Positions 45,146 to 53,240 of a DNA stretch of 64,000 bases are shown here, in pieces; position 1 is the first letter of the stretch; each line of letters begins with the position of its first letter. The position numbers and the translations under genes are program-made. The stretch is from assembly GCA_027532555.1 (NCBI GenBank), contig JAPZTJ010000001.1:92171-156170 (forward strand), written 5' to 3'. The notes under the pieces were generated by a model, which was not told the origin of the DNA, did no database searches, and saw only the letters and a list, made by a program, of their open reading frames with translations. Source of the DNA: Aquidulcibacter sp. (GTDB lineage: Bacteria; Pseudomonadota; Alphaproteobacteria; Caulobacterales; Aquidulcibacteraceae).

Positions 45146-46390
45146 ATGATGCGCCGCGCCATGCGTCCCAGCAGAAACTTTCCAACCCTTTCCCGTCCAG
45201 TCTGGCTTGGCCTTGCCTTTTGCGCGACTGTCGCTGCTGGCCTAGGCACTTATGTCGTTGCCCAAGACGGCCAAAAGGCGCAAATGGCCGCCTATGCCAA
45301 GGGTCCTTTGGTGCCTTTGCCGCCCCAGCCAAAGGGCGTGCCGTTTCCAACTGAGGCTTGGCCGAGGGGGCAAGCGCCTGAAGCGGCAGCGCGGGTGATC
45401 AAGACCCAGTTTGATCAAGCGTTCAACAACTCGGACTCCCCCATGGGTCAGACGCGTGCTGTTATCATCGTTCAAGGCGGACGGGTGGTTGCCGAACGTT
45501 ATTCAACCGGTTTTGATGAGAAGTCGAAGCTGGTTTCTTGGTCCATGGCCAAAAGCGTGACCGCTAGCCTTGTCGGCATCGCCATGTTGGACGGCAAGCT
45601 CAAACTGGATCAACCCTTGAACGATCCCTTGTGGGATGATGGCGATCCCCGCCGCGACATCACCATCCGTCAGGCCCTGCATATGAGTGACGGGCTGCGC
45701 TGGCGGGAAGATGGCTATGCGGATCCCGTTTCTAACGATGCGGCGAAAATGTTGTTTGGCCCAGGTCGAGAGAACATTGTGGCTTATGTCACCGATCGTC
45801 CGACAGAGTTTAAGCCCGGCGAGAAGTGGCGCTATTCCTCTGGCACTACCAATTTGATTTCTGCGGCGGTCGCCCGTGCGGTGTCACCGCGTAACTTGAA
45901 AGATCCAACCGGGGCTGAGGGCTATCGTAATTTCATGTATGATCGGCTGTTCCGACCTATTGGTATGAATAATGTGGCCGCTGAGTTTGATCTGGCGGGA
46001 AATTTCTATGCGTCCTCCTTGATGCATGCGACTGCGCAAGACTGGGCTCGCTATGGCTTGCTCCATCTGCGGGACGGGGTTTGGGACGGCAAACGCATTT
46101 TGCCAGAGGGCTATGTCGATTTCTTGCGGACGCCAACCACCGCAGAGGGCGCCACATCCTATGGGGCGCATTGGTGGCTGAGCCTGCCCAATAAGCAGGG
46201 CACCTTGAAGAATGGCCCCTATGATTCGTTTGAGGCACATGGTTTCCAAGGTCAGTGGATTGGGGTGATTCCTTCCAAAGATTTGGTGATTGTCCGCTTG
46301 GGCCTGATGACCGACGAATCAGGCTGGGATACGTTGGATGCGTGGCTGCAACCAATTGTGGATGCCTTTCCCGCTGTCACCCAGCCCTAA
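45146..46390 (+). CDS. Beta-lactamase-fold serine hydrolase
   Basis: 414 aa with an N-terminal membrane/signal helix (VWLGLAFCATVAAGLGTYVV). The class C beta-lactamase-like active site is visible: SMAK (Ser 133, Lys 136), YSSG (Tyr in KWRYSSGTTN) and the third-motif equivalent HGFQGQW. Such proteins include esterases, DD-peptidases and 6-aminohexanoate-dimer hydrolases; the reaction is not determined. The start is 10 bases from that of the divergent membrane protein, so each promoter must overlap the other gene. Confidence 0.87.
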   Translation: MMRRAMRPSRNFPTLSRPVWLGLAFCATVAAGLGTYVVAQDGQKAQMAAYAKGPLVPLPPQPKGVPFPTEAWPRGQAPEAAARVIKTQFDQAFNNSDSPMGQTRAVIIVQGGRVVAERYSTGFDEKSKLVSWSMAKSVTASLVGIAMLDGKLKLDQPLNDPLWDDGDPRRDITIRQALHMSDGLRWREDGYADPVSNDAAKMLFGPGRENIVAYVTDRPTEFKPGEKWRYSSGTTNLISAAVARAVSPRNLKDPTGAEGYRNFMYDRLFRPIGMNNVAAEFDLAGNFYASSLMHATAQDWARYGLLHLRDGVWDGKRILPEGYVDFLRTPTTAEGATSYGAHWWLSLPNKQGTLKNGPYDSFEAHGFQGQWIGVIPSKDLVIVRLGLMTDESGWDTLDAWLQPIVDAFPAVTQP

Positions 46391-46476
46391 GGGCCGCTGA
46401 CACCCCAATAAAGCGACTAGAATCGCGGAAATCCTCTTCATCTTCATGAAGAATCCCTAGCGGCTGTCTGGCTGCG

Positions 46477-46492
46477 TTAATCTCTCCTTAAC
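46477..46492. promoter_or_regulatory. Perfect CtrA-type box upstream of nrdA
   Basis: TTAATCTCTCCTTAAC, an exact TTAA-N7-TTAAC match, 248 bases before the nrdA start and 54 bases before the NrdR-like box. Confidence 0.65.
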
Positions 46493-46545
46493 TGAAAAAT
46501 ACATTTTGCGTGAAAAACCCCATTGACCGCTGCAGCAAGCCACAT

Positions 46546-46561
46546 CCACTATATATGGTGT
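46546..46561. promoter_or_regulatory. NrdR box upstream of nrdA
   Basis: CCACTATATATGGTGT is a near-perfect palindrome close to the NrdR consensus ACA-C-TATAT-GTGT type. NrdR normally binds two boxes about three helix turns apart; a good second box is not visible here. Confidence 0.75.
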
Positions 46562-46739
46562 CTTGCTCAGGGGGCGGGCGCAAATTCTAGGCAGAACGCC
46601 GAATCATCCCACTCTGCGCAAACATGTGAGTCGCGCGAACGAACTTGTGTGCACCGCCACATTAGGGGCTGTTCAAAGGCTGGGGAATCGGGTGTTCTGA
46701 TCGGCTGACGGGCCGCGTAACGATTTGGGAGCAGGAAGT

Positions 46740-48641
46740 ATGAACGGGAATGATGCAGCCACCGCTAATGCCATTGAAGCTGTCGCCAGCGCAGCACCGG
46801 CAATTGCGCGCCGTGCAGTCCATCGTGGCAAGCCTAAAGCCGTTCAGCTTCGGATCGTAGAGAGCGTTAAAGTCGACCGGTCGCGCGATGCGCTATTGAC
46901 CGATTTCGGCAAAACCACCTTGGAAGACCGCTATTTGCTGCAAGGCGAAAGCTACCAAGACATGTTCGCCCGCGTTGCCACCGCCTATGCTGACGATATC
47001 GCGCACGCCCAGCGCCTCTATGATTATATCTCCAAATTGTGGTTCATGCCCGCAACGCCAGTCCTGTCCAACGGCGGGGCAGAACGCGGCTTGCCCATCT
47101 CGTGCTTCTTGAATTCGGTGGACGACAGCCTGGATGGCATTGTGCAGTCTTGGAACGAAAATGTCTGGCTGGCCTCCAACGGCGGTGGCATTGGCACCTA
47201 TTGGGGCGGCGTGCGCTCCATCGGTGAAAAGATCGGGGCCAATGGCCACACCAGCGGCATCATCCCCTTCATTCGCGTGATGGATTCCTTGACGCTGGCG
47301 ATCTCTCAAGGTTCGCTGCGTCGTGGCTCGGCGGCTGTTTATCTCGACGTGCACCATCCTGAGATCGAAGAGTTCCTTGAAATCCGCAAGCCTTCGGGTG
47401 ATTTCAACCGCAAGAGCTTGAACCTGCACCATGGCATCAATATCACCGATGCCTTTATGGAAGCTGTTCGCACCGATGGTGACTTCGACCTGATCAGCCC
47501 CAAGACCAATGATGTGGTGCGCACGGTTAAGGCGCGCAAAATCTGGCAGAAAATCTTGGATCTACGCTTGCAAACGGGCGAGCCCTATTTGCTGTTTGTC
47601 GACACCGTCAACAAAGCCATGCCAGCCCACCAACGCAAGCTGGGCTTTAAGGTTCGTCAATCAAACCTCTGCAGCGAAATCATGCTGCATACCGGTAAGG
47701 ATCATTTGGGCAAGGACCGCACCGCTGTGTGCTGTCTCTCCTCGCTCAATGCTGAGACCTATATGGAGTGGAAGGACGATCCAAACTTCATCGAGGATAT
47801 CTTCCGCTTCCTCGACAATGTGTTGGAAGACTTCATCCAGCGCGCGCCTGATGAGATGGAACGTGCAACCTATTCGGCCTTCCGCGAGCGGTCGGTTGGT
47901 TTGGGCATCATGGGCCTACATTCCTTCTTGCAAGCTCAAGGTGTTCCGTTTGAAAGCGCCATGGCAAAAAGCTGGAATATGCGGATCTTCAAGCAGGTCC
48001 GCCAAGCAGCAGACGCGGCTTCGGTGAAACTGGCGCAAGAGCGTGGACCTTGCCCAGACGCAGCCGAACAAGGCGTCATGGCCCGCTTTACCCATAAGCT
48101 GGCGATTGCCCCGACCGCTTCGATCTCGATTATTTGTGGCGGCACCAGCGCTGGCATTGAGCCAATCCCAGCTAACATCTATACCCACAAGACCCTTTCG
48201 GGCTCTTTCTCGGTCAAGAATCCGTATCTAGAAAAACTCTTAGACACCAAGGGTCTTAATAGCGATGCGACTTGGACCTCAATCCTTGAGAATGAAGGGT
48301 CGGTCCAGCATCTTGAGTGTCTGACAGAGCTGGAGAAGTCGGTCTACAAGACCGCCTTTGAATTGGATCAGCGCTGGGTGATCGAACTGGCAGCAGATCG
48401 CACGCCCTATATCTGCCAAGGCCAAAGCCTCAACGTCTTTATTCCAGGCGATGTTGATAAATGGGACTTGCACATGCTGCATTGGTCGGCTTGGGAAAAG
48501 GGCATCAAGAGCCTGTATTACTGCCGCTCTAAGTCCATCCAACGCGCCCAGATTGCAGGCTCGGCCAATAAGGGTGAGGACGTTGTCGATATGGAAAGCA
48601 GCGCGCCTACCAATTATGACGAGTGCTTGGCCTGCCAATAA
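46740..48641 (+). CDS. nrdA: Class I ribonucleoside-diphosphate reductase, alpha subunit
   Basis: Large subunit of aerobic ribonucleotide reductase, about 633 aa from ATG 46740, which follows AGGAAG. The redox cysteines are seen in LPISCFLN and in TAVCCLSSLN; the active-site N-x-C-x-E is in SNLCSEIM; the radical-transfer tyrosine pair is in KSLYYCRSKS; and the C-terminal CxxC shuttle is CLACQ at the very end. The protein is shorter than E. coli NrdA (761 aa) and lacks a recognisable N-terminal ATP-cone, so dATP overall inhibition may be absent. nrdB lies 1.4 kb downstream rather than adjacent. Confidence 0.95.
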   Translation: MNGNDAATANAIEAVASAAPAIARRAVHRGKPKAVQLRIVESVKVDRSRDALLTDFGKTTLEDRYLLQGESYQDMFARVATAYADDIAHAQRLYDYISKLWFMPATPVLSNGGAERGLPISCFLNSVDDSLDGIVQSWNENVWLASNGGGIGTYWGGVRSIGEKIGANGHTSGIIPFIRVMDSLTLAISQGSLRRGSAAVYLDVHHPEIEEFLEIRKPSGDFNRKSLNLHHGINITDAFMEAVRTDGDFDLISPKTNDVVRTVKARKIWQKILDLRLQTGEPYLLFVDTVNKAMPAHQRKLGFKVRQSNLCSEIMLHTGKDHLGKDRTAVCCLSSLNAETYMEWKDDPNFIEDIFRFLDNVLEDFIQRAPDEMERATYSAFRERSVGLGIMGLHSFLQAQGVPFESAMAKSWNMRIFKQVRQAADAASVKLAQERGPCPDAAEQGVMARFTHKLAIAPTASISIICGGTSAGIEPIPANIYTHKTLSGSFSVKNPYLEKLLDTKGLNSDATWTSILENEGSVQHLECLTELEKSVYKTAFELDQRWVIELAADRTPYICQGQSLNVFIPGDVDKWDLHMLHWSAWEKGIKSLYYCRSKSIQRAQIAGSANKGEDVVDMESSAPTNYDECLACQ

Positions 48642-48679
48642 GCGGGCCATCGCTACTGATACTTACAGCGGGTCTGCTT

Positions 48680-49432
48680 TTATTGAGTGGGCCCGTTTGC
48701 TTGTCCGGCAATCGCGATCCTATTGATCCGCGCAAAGCGCAAGAATGAGCCCATGGGGAATTCTGTCCAGCTGCGATTGGCAGCTTCAAGCCCCAAAGCG
48801 TCGGCCACATCAAACACATAGTCCTGACAGGCATAGGTTCTACCCCTATCCGGTCCAATCAAGCTGGGCCGCAAGCGATAGCGATTCTCGGTACGCCAGC
48901 GGCGATCTACCGCAAGGGCGGCCTGATAGCGTGCTTCATCGACACGAACATGCACCTGTAAATGTCGCCACCAGCCATCATCGACCTTCATCAGGCCCGG
49001 CACATAGCCTTGGCCAGTGACGGTGCCCCACGGCAGGATAAGCGCTGCGGCCATCGCCTTGATCGCTTGGATCTGGTCATTGGCATAATAGCCACTCTCT
49101 CGACTGCCGAGCTTTGCTAAGGGTGGCGTCTCGGGCCACTCCAGCCACAGGTGACCGATGAAGTCGCCCTTGGAAGGCGTGGGCTTGGTGGCAATAATGG
49201 TGATGACGCGACCGGGCGTGGATTTATCCGTGCGGAGATCAAGCGTGGCTGCTCGGGGCACAGGCTCGATCGGTGCGTAATAGGAACGCATCCAAGCCGC
49301 CACGACGAGGCCGAGGTTTAGGAAAACCCATGCCAATAAGGCCAGCAAAGTCATCAAAATGAGCTTGCCTCGCCGCCATTTGGTTGCGCCCGCGGTCTTG
49401 GTTGTGGCAGTCTCTTGCAATGCGCTATTCAA
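48680..49432 (-). CDS. Membrane-anchored protein of unknown function, possible permuted papain-like fold
   Basis: 250 aa with one N-terminal membrane helix (LILMTLLALLAWVFLNLGLVVAAWM) and a periplasmic domain. His in FIGHLWLEWPE comes early and Cys in TYACQDYVFDVADALGL late, the order found in circularly permuted NlpC/P60-type cysteine peptidases. This is a pattern-level suggestion, not a family match. It lies between nrdA and a GNAT gene with which its start overlaps by 13 bases. Confidence 0.65.
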   Translation of the reverse strand: MNSALQETATTKTAGATKWRRGKLILMTLLALLAWVFLNLGLVVAAWMRSYYAPIEPVPRAATLDLRTDKSTPGRVITIIATKPTPSKGDFIGHLWLEWPETPPLAKLGSRESGYYANDQIQAIKAMAAALILPWGTVTGQGYVPGLMKVDDGWWRHLQVHVRVDEARYQAALAVDRRWRTENRYRLRPSLIGPDRGRTYACQDYVFDVADALGLEAANRSWTEFPMGSFLRFARINRIAIAGQANGPTQ

Positions 49433-49920
49433 TTCGACCTGCCACGTTAGAGGATGCAGCCTCTATTCAAGCAATCTATGCTCACCATGTCAAAACTGGC
49501 ACTGGAACCTTTGAACTGGAGCCGCCAGACTTAGCGGAAATCCAAAGTCGGATGACGAAGATTGCAAAGCGGGGTAGCCCTTGGTTGGTGGCCTGTAACG
49601 ACGAGGGATACATTATTGGCTATGCCTATGCTGGGTCGTTCCGGGAGCGGCCAGCTTATAACTGCACGGTGGAAGACTCCATTTACCTCGGCCCTGAAGC
49701 CATTGGCCGCGGTATTGGTCGAGCGCTTTTGGCCGAATTGATCGCTCGCTGCACCGAAACCGGCTATACTCAAATGCTCGCCGTCATTGGCGACAGCGGC
49801 AATCTAGCCTCCATCGGTCTGCATCGGGCAATGGGGTTTGAGGATGGCGGCGTTCTACGCAATGTCGGCCACAAATTTGGCCGTTACCTCGATGTGGTGA
49901 TTTTGCAGAAAAGTCTGTGA
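49420..49920 (+). CDS. GNAT N-acetyltransferase, phosphinothricin-acetyltransferase-like
   Basis: 166 aa from ATG 49420 (MRYSIRPATLEDAASIQAIY). The sequence TGTGTFELEPPDLAEI, GYIIGYAYAGSFRERPAY, the acetyl-CoA loop GRGIGRALLAELIARC and ASIGLHRAMGFEDGG follow the Pat/MddA subfamily, which acetylates phosphinothricin or methionine sulfone and sulfoximine. The 5' ends of this gene and the divergent membrane protein gene overlap by 13 bases. Confidence 0.88.
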   Translation: MRYSIRPATLEDAASIQAIYAHHVKTGTGTFELEPPDLAEIQSRMTKIAKRGSPWLVACNDEGYIIGYAYAGSFRERPAYNCTVEDSIYLGPEAIGRGIGRALLAELIARCTETGYTQMLAVIGDSGNLASIGLHRAMGFEDGGVLRNVGHKFGRYLDVVILQKSL

Positions 49921-49969
49921 ACAAGTCGCCAGAAACGGGGAATCATTGTTTCGTGTTGGCGCGATGTTG

Positions 49970-49985
49970 TTAAGCTGGTTTTAAC
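49970..49985. promoter_or_regulatory. Perfect CtrA-type box upstream of nrdB
   Basis: TTAAGCTGGTTTTAAC, an exact TTAA-N7-TTAAC match, 62 bases before the nrdB start, with a GANTC site at 49940-49944 just upstream. Confidence 0.65.
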
Positions 49986-49995
49986 CATGCCTCGA

Positions 49996-50040
49996 TCTAT
50001 ATGTAGGGGCGAACAGCACGAAACACACACGATATAGGGG
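49996..50040. promoter_or_regulatory. Pair of NrdR-like boxes upstream of nrdB
   Basis: Box 1 (around 49996-50008, TCTATATGTAGGG) and box 2 (around 50027-50040, ACACGATATAGGGG) share the TATAT core and are about 33 bases apart, close to the three-turn spacing of NrdR sites. Each match is weaker than the nrdA box. Confidence 0.5.
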
Positions 50041-50046
50041 CGATCA

Positions 50047-51084
50047 ATGGCATTTGGTGATAATGGTACGGGCGTCGGGTTGGTCACACCATCTCATAGT
50101 TACAAGCCATTCCGTTATCCTTGGGCCTATGAGTTCTGGAAGCGCCAGCAACAAGTTCATTGGTTGCCTGAAGAAGTGCCGCTGGGCGAAGATTGCAAAG
50201 ACTGGGCGACCCGTCTGAACGACAATGAGCGCAATTTGCTGACCCAGATTTTCCGCTTCTTCACCCAATCCGATGTGGAAGTGAACGACAATTATATGGA
50301 GCGTTACGCCCGCGTCTTTAAGCCGACCGAAGTCAAAATGATGCTGTCGGCCTTCTCCAACATTGAGACCGTGCATATAGCCGCTTACGCGCTCCTGCTT
50401 GAGACCATCGGCATGCCCGATTCTGAGTTCTCGGCCTTCATGGAATATGAAGCGATGCGCGACAAGCACACCTATATGCAGGACTTTGGGGTCGACACCG
50501 AAGAAGACGTGTTGCGCACCTTAGCAATGTTTGGCGGCTTTACCGAAGGCCTCCAGTTGTTTGCGTCGTTTGCCATGTTGATGAACTTCCCGCGCTTCAA
50601 CAAGATGAAGGGCATGGGGCAGATTGTGTCTTGGTCAGTTCGCGATGAAAGCCTGCATTGCGAAGGCATGGTCAAATTGTTCCACACCTATGCCCGCGAA
50701 ACCGGTAAGCTTTCTGCTTCGGTGAAAGACGATATCGTCGATTGCTGCAAAACCGTGGTGAAGCTGGAAGACAAGTTCATCGATTTGGCCTTTGAAATGG
50801 GCCCTGTGCAAGGCATGGTTCCAGAAGATATCAAAGCCTATATCCGCTACATCGCTGATTGGCGCTTGTCGCAACTCGAACTGCCAACCGTTTATGGCGT
50901 GACCGAGCATCCATTGCCGTGGCTCAGCCCCATGCTGAACGGCGTGGAGCATGCCAACTTCTTTGAAGCCCGTGCGACCGAATACTCAAAAGGCGCCACC
51001 AAGGGCGATTGGCACGGGGAAGAGGGTGTGTGGTCGATGTTTGATCGCATGCTGCAAAAGCGTTCTTCCGAAGATGCGCTCTAG
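50047..51084 (+). CDS. nrdB: Class I ribonucleoside-diphosphate reductase, beta subunit
   Basis: Radical-generating subunit with a diferric-tyrosyl site, 345 aa. The ligand pattern is clear: Glu 107 and His 110 in NIETVHIAAY, the radical Tyr 114 four residues later, and Glu/His in VRDESLHCEGM. The C-terminal tail VWSMFDRMLQKRSSEDAL would dock on NrdA. No ATP-cone is fused to its N-terminus, which some NrdB proteins have when NrdA lacks one. Confidence 0.95.
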   Translation: MAFGDNGTGVGLVTPSHSYKPFRYPWAYEFWKRQQQVHWLPEEVPLGEDCKDWATRLNDNERNLLTQIFRFFTQSDVEVNDNYMERYARVFKPTEVKMMLSAFSNIETVHIAAYALLLETIGMPDSEFSAFMEYEAMRDKHTYMQDFGVDTEEDVLRTLAMFGGFTEGLQLFASFAMLMNFPRFNKMKGMGQIVSWSVRDESLHCEGMVKLFHTYARETGKLSASVKDDIVDCCKTVVKLEDKFIDLAFEMGPVQGMVPEDIKAYIRYIADWRLSQLELPTVYGVTEHPLPWLSPMLNGVEHANFFEARATEYSKGATKGDWHGEEGVWSMFDRMLQKRSSEDAL

Positions 51085-51103
51085 GCCCTTCTAATTGAAC
51101 ATT

Positions 51104-51123
51104 CGTGCCGCTTGCGCGGCATG
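51104..51123. terminator. Hairpin after nrdB
   Basis: TGCCGC-TTGC-GCGGCA with two further closing pairs, one a wobble, 20 bases after the nrdB stop. It has no U-tract, so termination here is uncertain. Confidence 0.4.
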
Positions 51124-51182
51124 AATTGCCTACTAGTTCCAAAACTTATCACCAAAATAGCTGAATTTATCAAAGATTTGGC

Positions 51183-51198
51183 TGGCACGCTTCTTGAA
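51183..51198 (+). promoter_or_regulatory. Sigma-54-like promoter element
   Basis: TGGCACGCTTCTTGAA matches the -24/-12 consensus TGGCACG-N4-TTGC with one mismatch in the -12 block and correct spacing. It would start transcription near 51210, just before the small ORF at 51227. Confidence 0.45.
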
Positions 51199-51226
51199 GT
51201 GAGATCATCGAACAGGATGGTCTCAC

Positions 51227-51445
51227 ATGCGCCTCAATCTCATTCCCGTCGACAGTCTGACCCGCATTGCATGGGCATTGGTTGATGCCCATGGCGATGA
51301 AGCCCTCGGTGTTGCTGATCGCACAATACGCGAGCTGGAAAGCGAAGGCTCACCTGTTGTGGCAGATGCCTGGCGGGGCTTGCGCTCTGTTTTAGAGGAC
51401 GTGCTGGGGGGCAGGCTGGGCCGCGACACCCCCACCATCCACTAG
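51227..51445 (+). CDS. Small hypothetical protein
   Basis: 72 aa, acidic, predicted mostly helical: VDSLTRIAWALVDAHGDEALGVADRTIRELES and VVADAWRGLRSVLEDVL, read in pieces, form two amphipathic helices. There is no signal peptide or known motif. The ORF lies downstream of a sigma-54-like element and overlaps the convergent symporter gene by four bases. The family is not recognised. Confidence 0.6.
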   Translation: MRLNLIPVDSLTRIAWALVDAHGDEALGVADRTIRELESEGSPVVADAWRGLRSVLEDVLGGRLGRDTPTIH

Positions 51446-53034
51446 CGCCAGATCCAGACCAATAGTGCGGTAACCCCAATCAATAGGGCCGCTTGGATGC
51501 GATAATTCTGCCAGAGCGGGCGGCTCCGCAGGTGCTCGGTCTCAGCATCATAGTCAGCCTTGCGCCACATCAGGGTTTCAATCTGGGCGAGTTCTGGCGC
51601 AGGGGCGAGGAGCGAGCCTAGAACCGTTGCGACCAATGCCACCGCGAAAATCACCACTGCGGCAATCAAGAAGTGCATGTTAACGGACTTCTCCATCGCA
51701 ATGGTGATGAACAAATAGATGCCACACATCGTGCCAAGCGTCAGTCCAATCTTGGCACCGGTTGCGTTCGCCCGCTTCCAGAACAGGCCCAAGACAAACA
51801 GGGCCACGATCGGCGGCACCGCATAGGCCAGCACGGCTTGGATATATTGCCACAGTGAGTCTGCGTGTTTTTCGATAACGGGGATCCAAGCAATCGCCAA
51901 CACCATCAAGACAAGGGTGGTGATCCTACCGATCCGCACCAGGGCTGTCTGGCTTAAGTCTGGCGCGATCTTGCGCGCAAAGTCCATCGTTACAAGGGTT
52001 GAGGCCGAATTGAAGGTCGAAGCGATGGACGACATGATCGCAGCCAAGAAGCCTGCAATCACAATCCCGACAATCCCAACAGGCAAAAGATCAAAGATCA
52101 GGGTCGGATAGACCATGTCGCCTTTGGCCAAGTCTGGATAAATCAGGATGGCCGCCGTGCCGGGCAGCACCATCAAGAACAAGATTGGCAGCTTCAAGAC
52201 ACCGGCAAACAAGCTACCCCAACGCCCATGATCAAGGGTTTTGGCGCTCATGACTCGTTGGGCCATGAATTGGTTGGTGCACCAGAAGTAAAAGCCTAGA
52301 AGCGGCACCCCTGTAATCAGGCCAAACCACGGTACGCCTTGATCGTCATTGGGCCGGATCAGGCTGAGTTTCTCTGGGTCAACTTGGCTCATCACAACGT
52401 GCCAACCACCAGCCTTCGCAAACGAGAAGTAGGCGATGAAGACAGATGCGCCAAGCAACAAAATCGTCTGGACCACTTCGGTCACCATCACGGCGCGCAG
52501 TCCCCCCAAAGCTGTATAAAGCCCTGCCGTCACCGCCAATATGGCTGCAATTTCCCACAACTCGAGACTTGGGAAGAGGAGTTTGAACAGGATCGCACCA
52601 CCAAATAAAGTCGCGGCGGTGTCGACGACAATATTGAGGAAAATCGTCAAGCCTGAGAAATAAAGCCGGATGGAGTTGGAATAACGCCGCTCGAGAAACT
52701 CGGGCATGGTGTAAACTTGGCTGCGCAGCACGGCAGGCAACACAAACACGCAATAAATTGCCAGAATGACGGTGGCCATCCACTCGTAATTGAACACCGA
52801 AATGCCAATCGTATAGGCAGCCCCCGCAAGGCCGATCAACGTCGTGGCAGAGATATTGGAACCGATGAGGGCGAGGCCAATGGTTGGCCAAGTCGCAGAG
52901 CGGGAGGCGAGGAAATAGTCCTTGGCATCTGTCTGCCCGCGTGAGGCGACCAAGCCTAATAGGATGATACCCACCATGTAGCCGATGACGATGATCCAGT
53001 CCAAGCTCGCCATCGATGCTTGTAGCGTGTCCAT
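51442..53034 (-). CDS. Sodium/solute symporter (SSS family)
   Basis: 530 aa with about 13-14 membrane helices of the SSF fold. The N-terminus DWIIVIGYMVGIILLGLVASRGQTDAKDYFLASRS, read in pieces, followed by GLALIGSNISATTLIGLAGAAY, is typical; PEFLERRYSNSIRLYFS and IVIAGFLAAIMSSIASTFNSASTLVTMDF mark the inner helices. The relatives transport sugars, myo-inositol or similar solutes; the substrate here is not assigned. Its 3' end overlaps the small ORF by four bases. Confidence 0.9.
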   Translation of the reverse strand: MDTLQASMASLDWIIVIGYMVGIILLGLVASRGQTDAKDYFLASRSATWPTIGLALIGSNISATTLIGLAGAAYTIGISVFNYEWMATVILAIYCVFVLPAVLRSQVYTMPEFLERRYSNSIRLYFSGLTIFLNIVVDTAATLFGGAILFKLLFPSLELWEIAAILAVTAGLYTALGGLRAVMVTEVVQTILLLGASVFIAYFSFAKAGGWHVVMSQVDPEKLSLIRPNDDQGVPWFGLITGVPLLGFYFWCTNQFMAQRVMSAKTLDHGRWGSLFAGVLKLPILFLMVLPGTAAILIYPDLAKGDMVYPTLIFDLLPVGIVGIVIAGFLAAIMSSIASTFNSASTLVTMDFARKIAPDLSQTALVRIGRITTLVLMVLAIAWIPVIEKHADSLWQYIQAVLAYAVPPIVALFVLGLFWKRANATGAKIGLTLGTMCGIYLFITIAMEKSVNMHFLIAAVVIFAVALVATVLGSLLAPAPELAQIETLMWRKADYDAETEHLRSRPLWQNYRIQAALLIGVTALLVWIWR

Positions 53035-53169
53035 GTCTCTTCCCCCAGATGTGACGGGTTATCTGCGCAACCGTCCGATCACGCTAAAGTGACCACTCTC
53101 GTTCGACAACCATTGAAGCGTGAGTTTTCACAGCGCCTATACGCCACGGCATTTCCGCCCTCGCAAGGC

Positions 53170-53199
53170 TTGACCCGGTTCCAAACTTCAACGGATACT
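53170..53199 (+). promoter_or_regulatory. Possible sigma-70-type promoter for the DUF4239 gene
   Basis: TTGACC at 53170-53175 and GATACT at 53194-53199 with an 18-base spacer, placing a start about 35 bases before the gene. The -10 match is four of six. Confidence 0.35.
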
Positions 53200-53240
53200 G
53201 GCCTAAGTTAGCCGCCAACGCGCTTTAGAGGCTGGTCAAG

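Larger units (their letters stand above)
46391..46739. other. nrdA promoter region
   Basis: 349 bases without a gene. They contain a perfect CtrA-type box (46477), a strong NrdR-like box (46546) and five GANTC sites at 46420, 46451, 46601, 46628 and 46685. A random sequence of this length would average between one and two GANTC sites. Confidence 0.75.
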
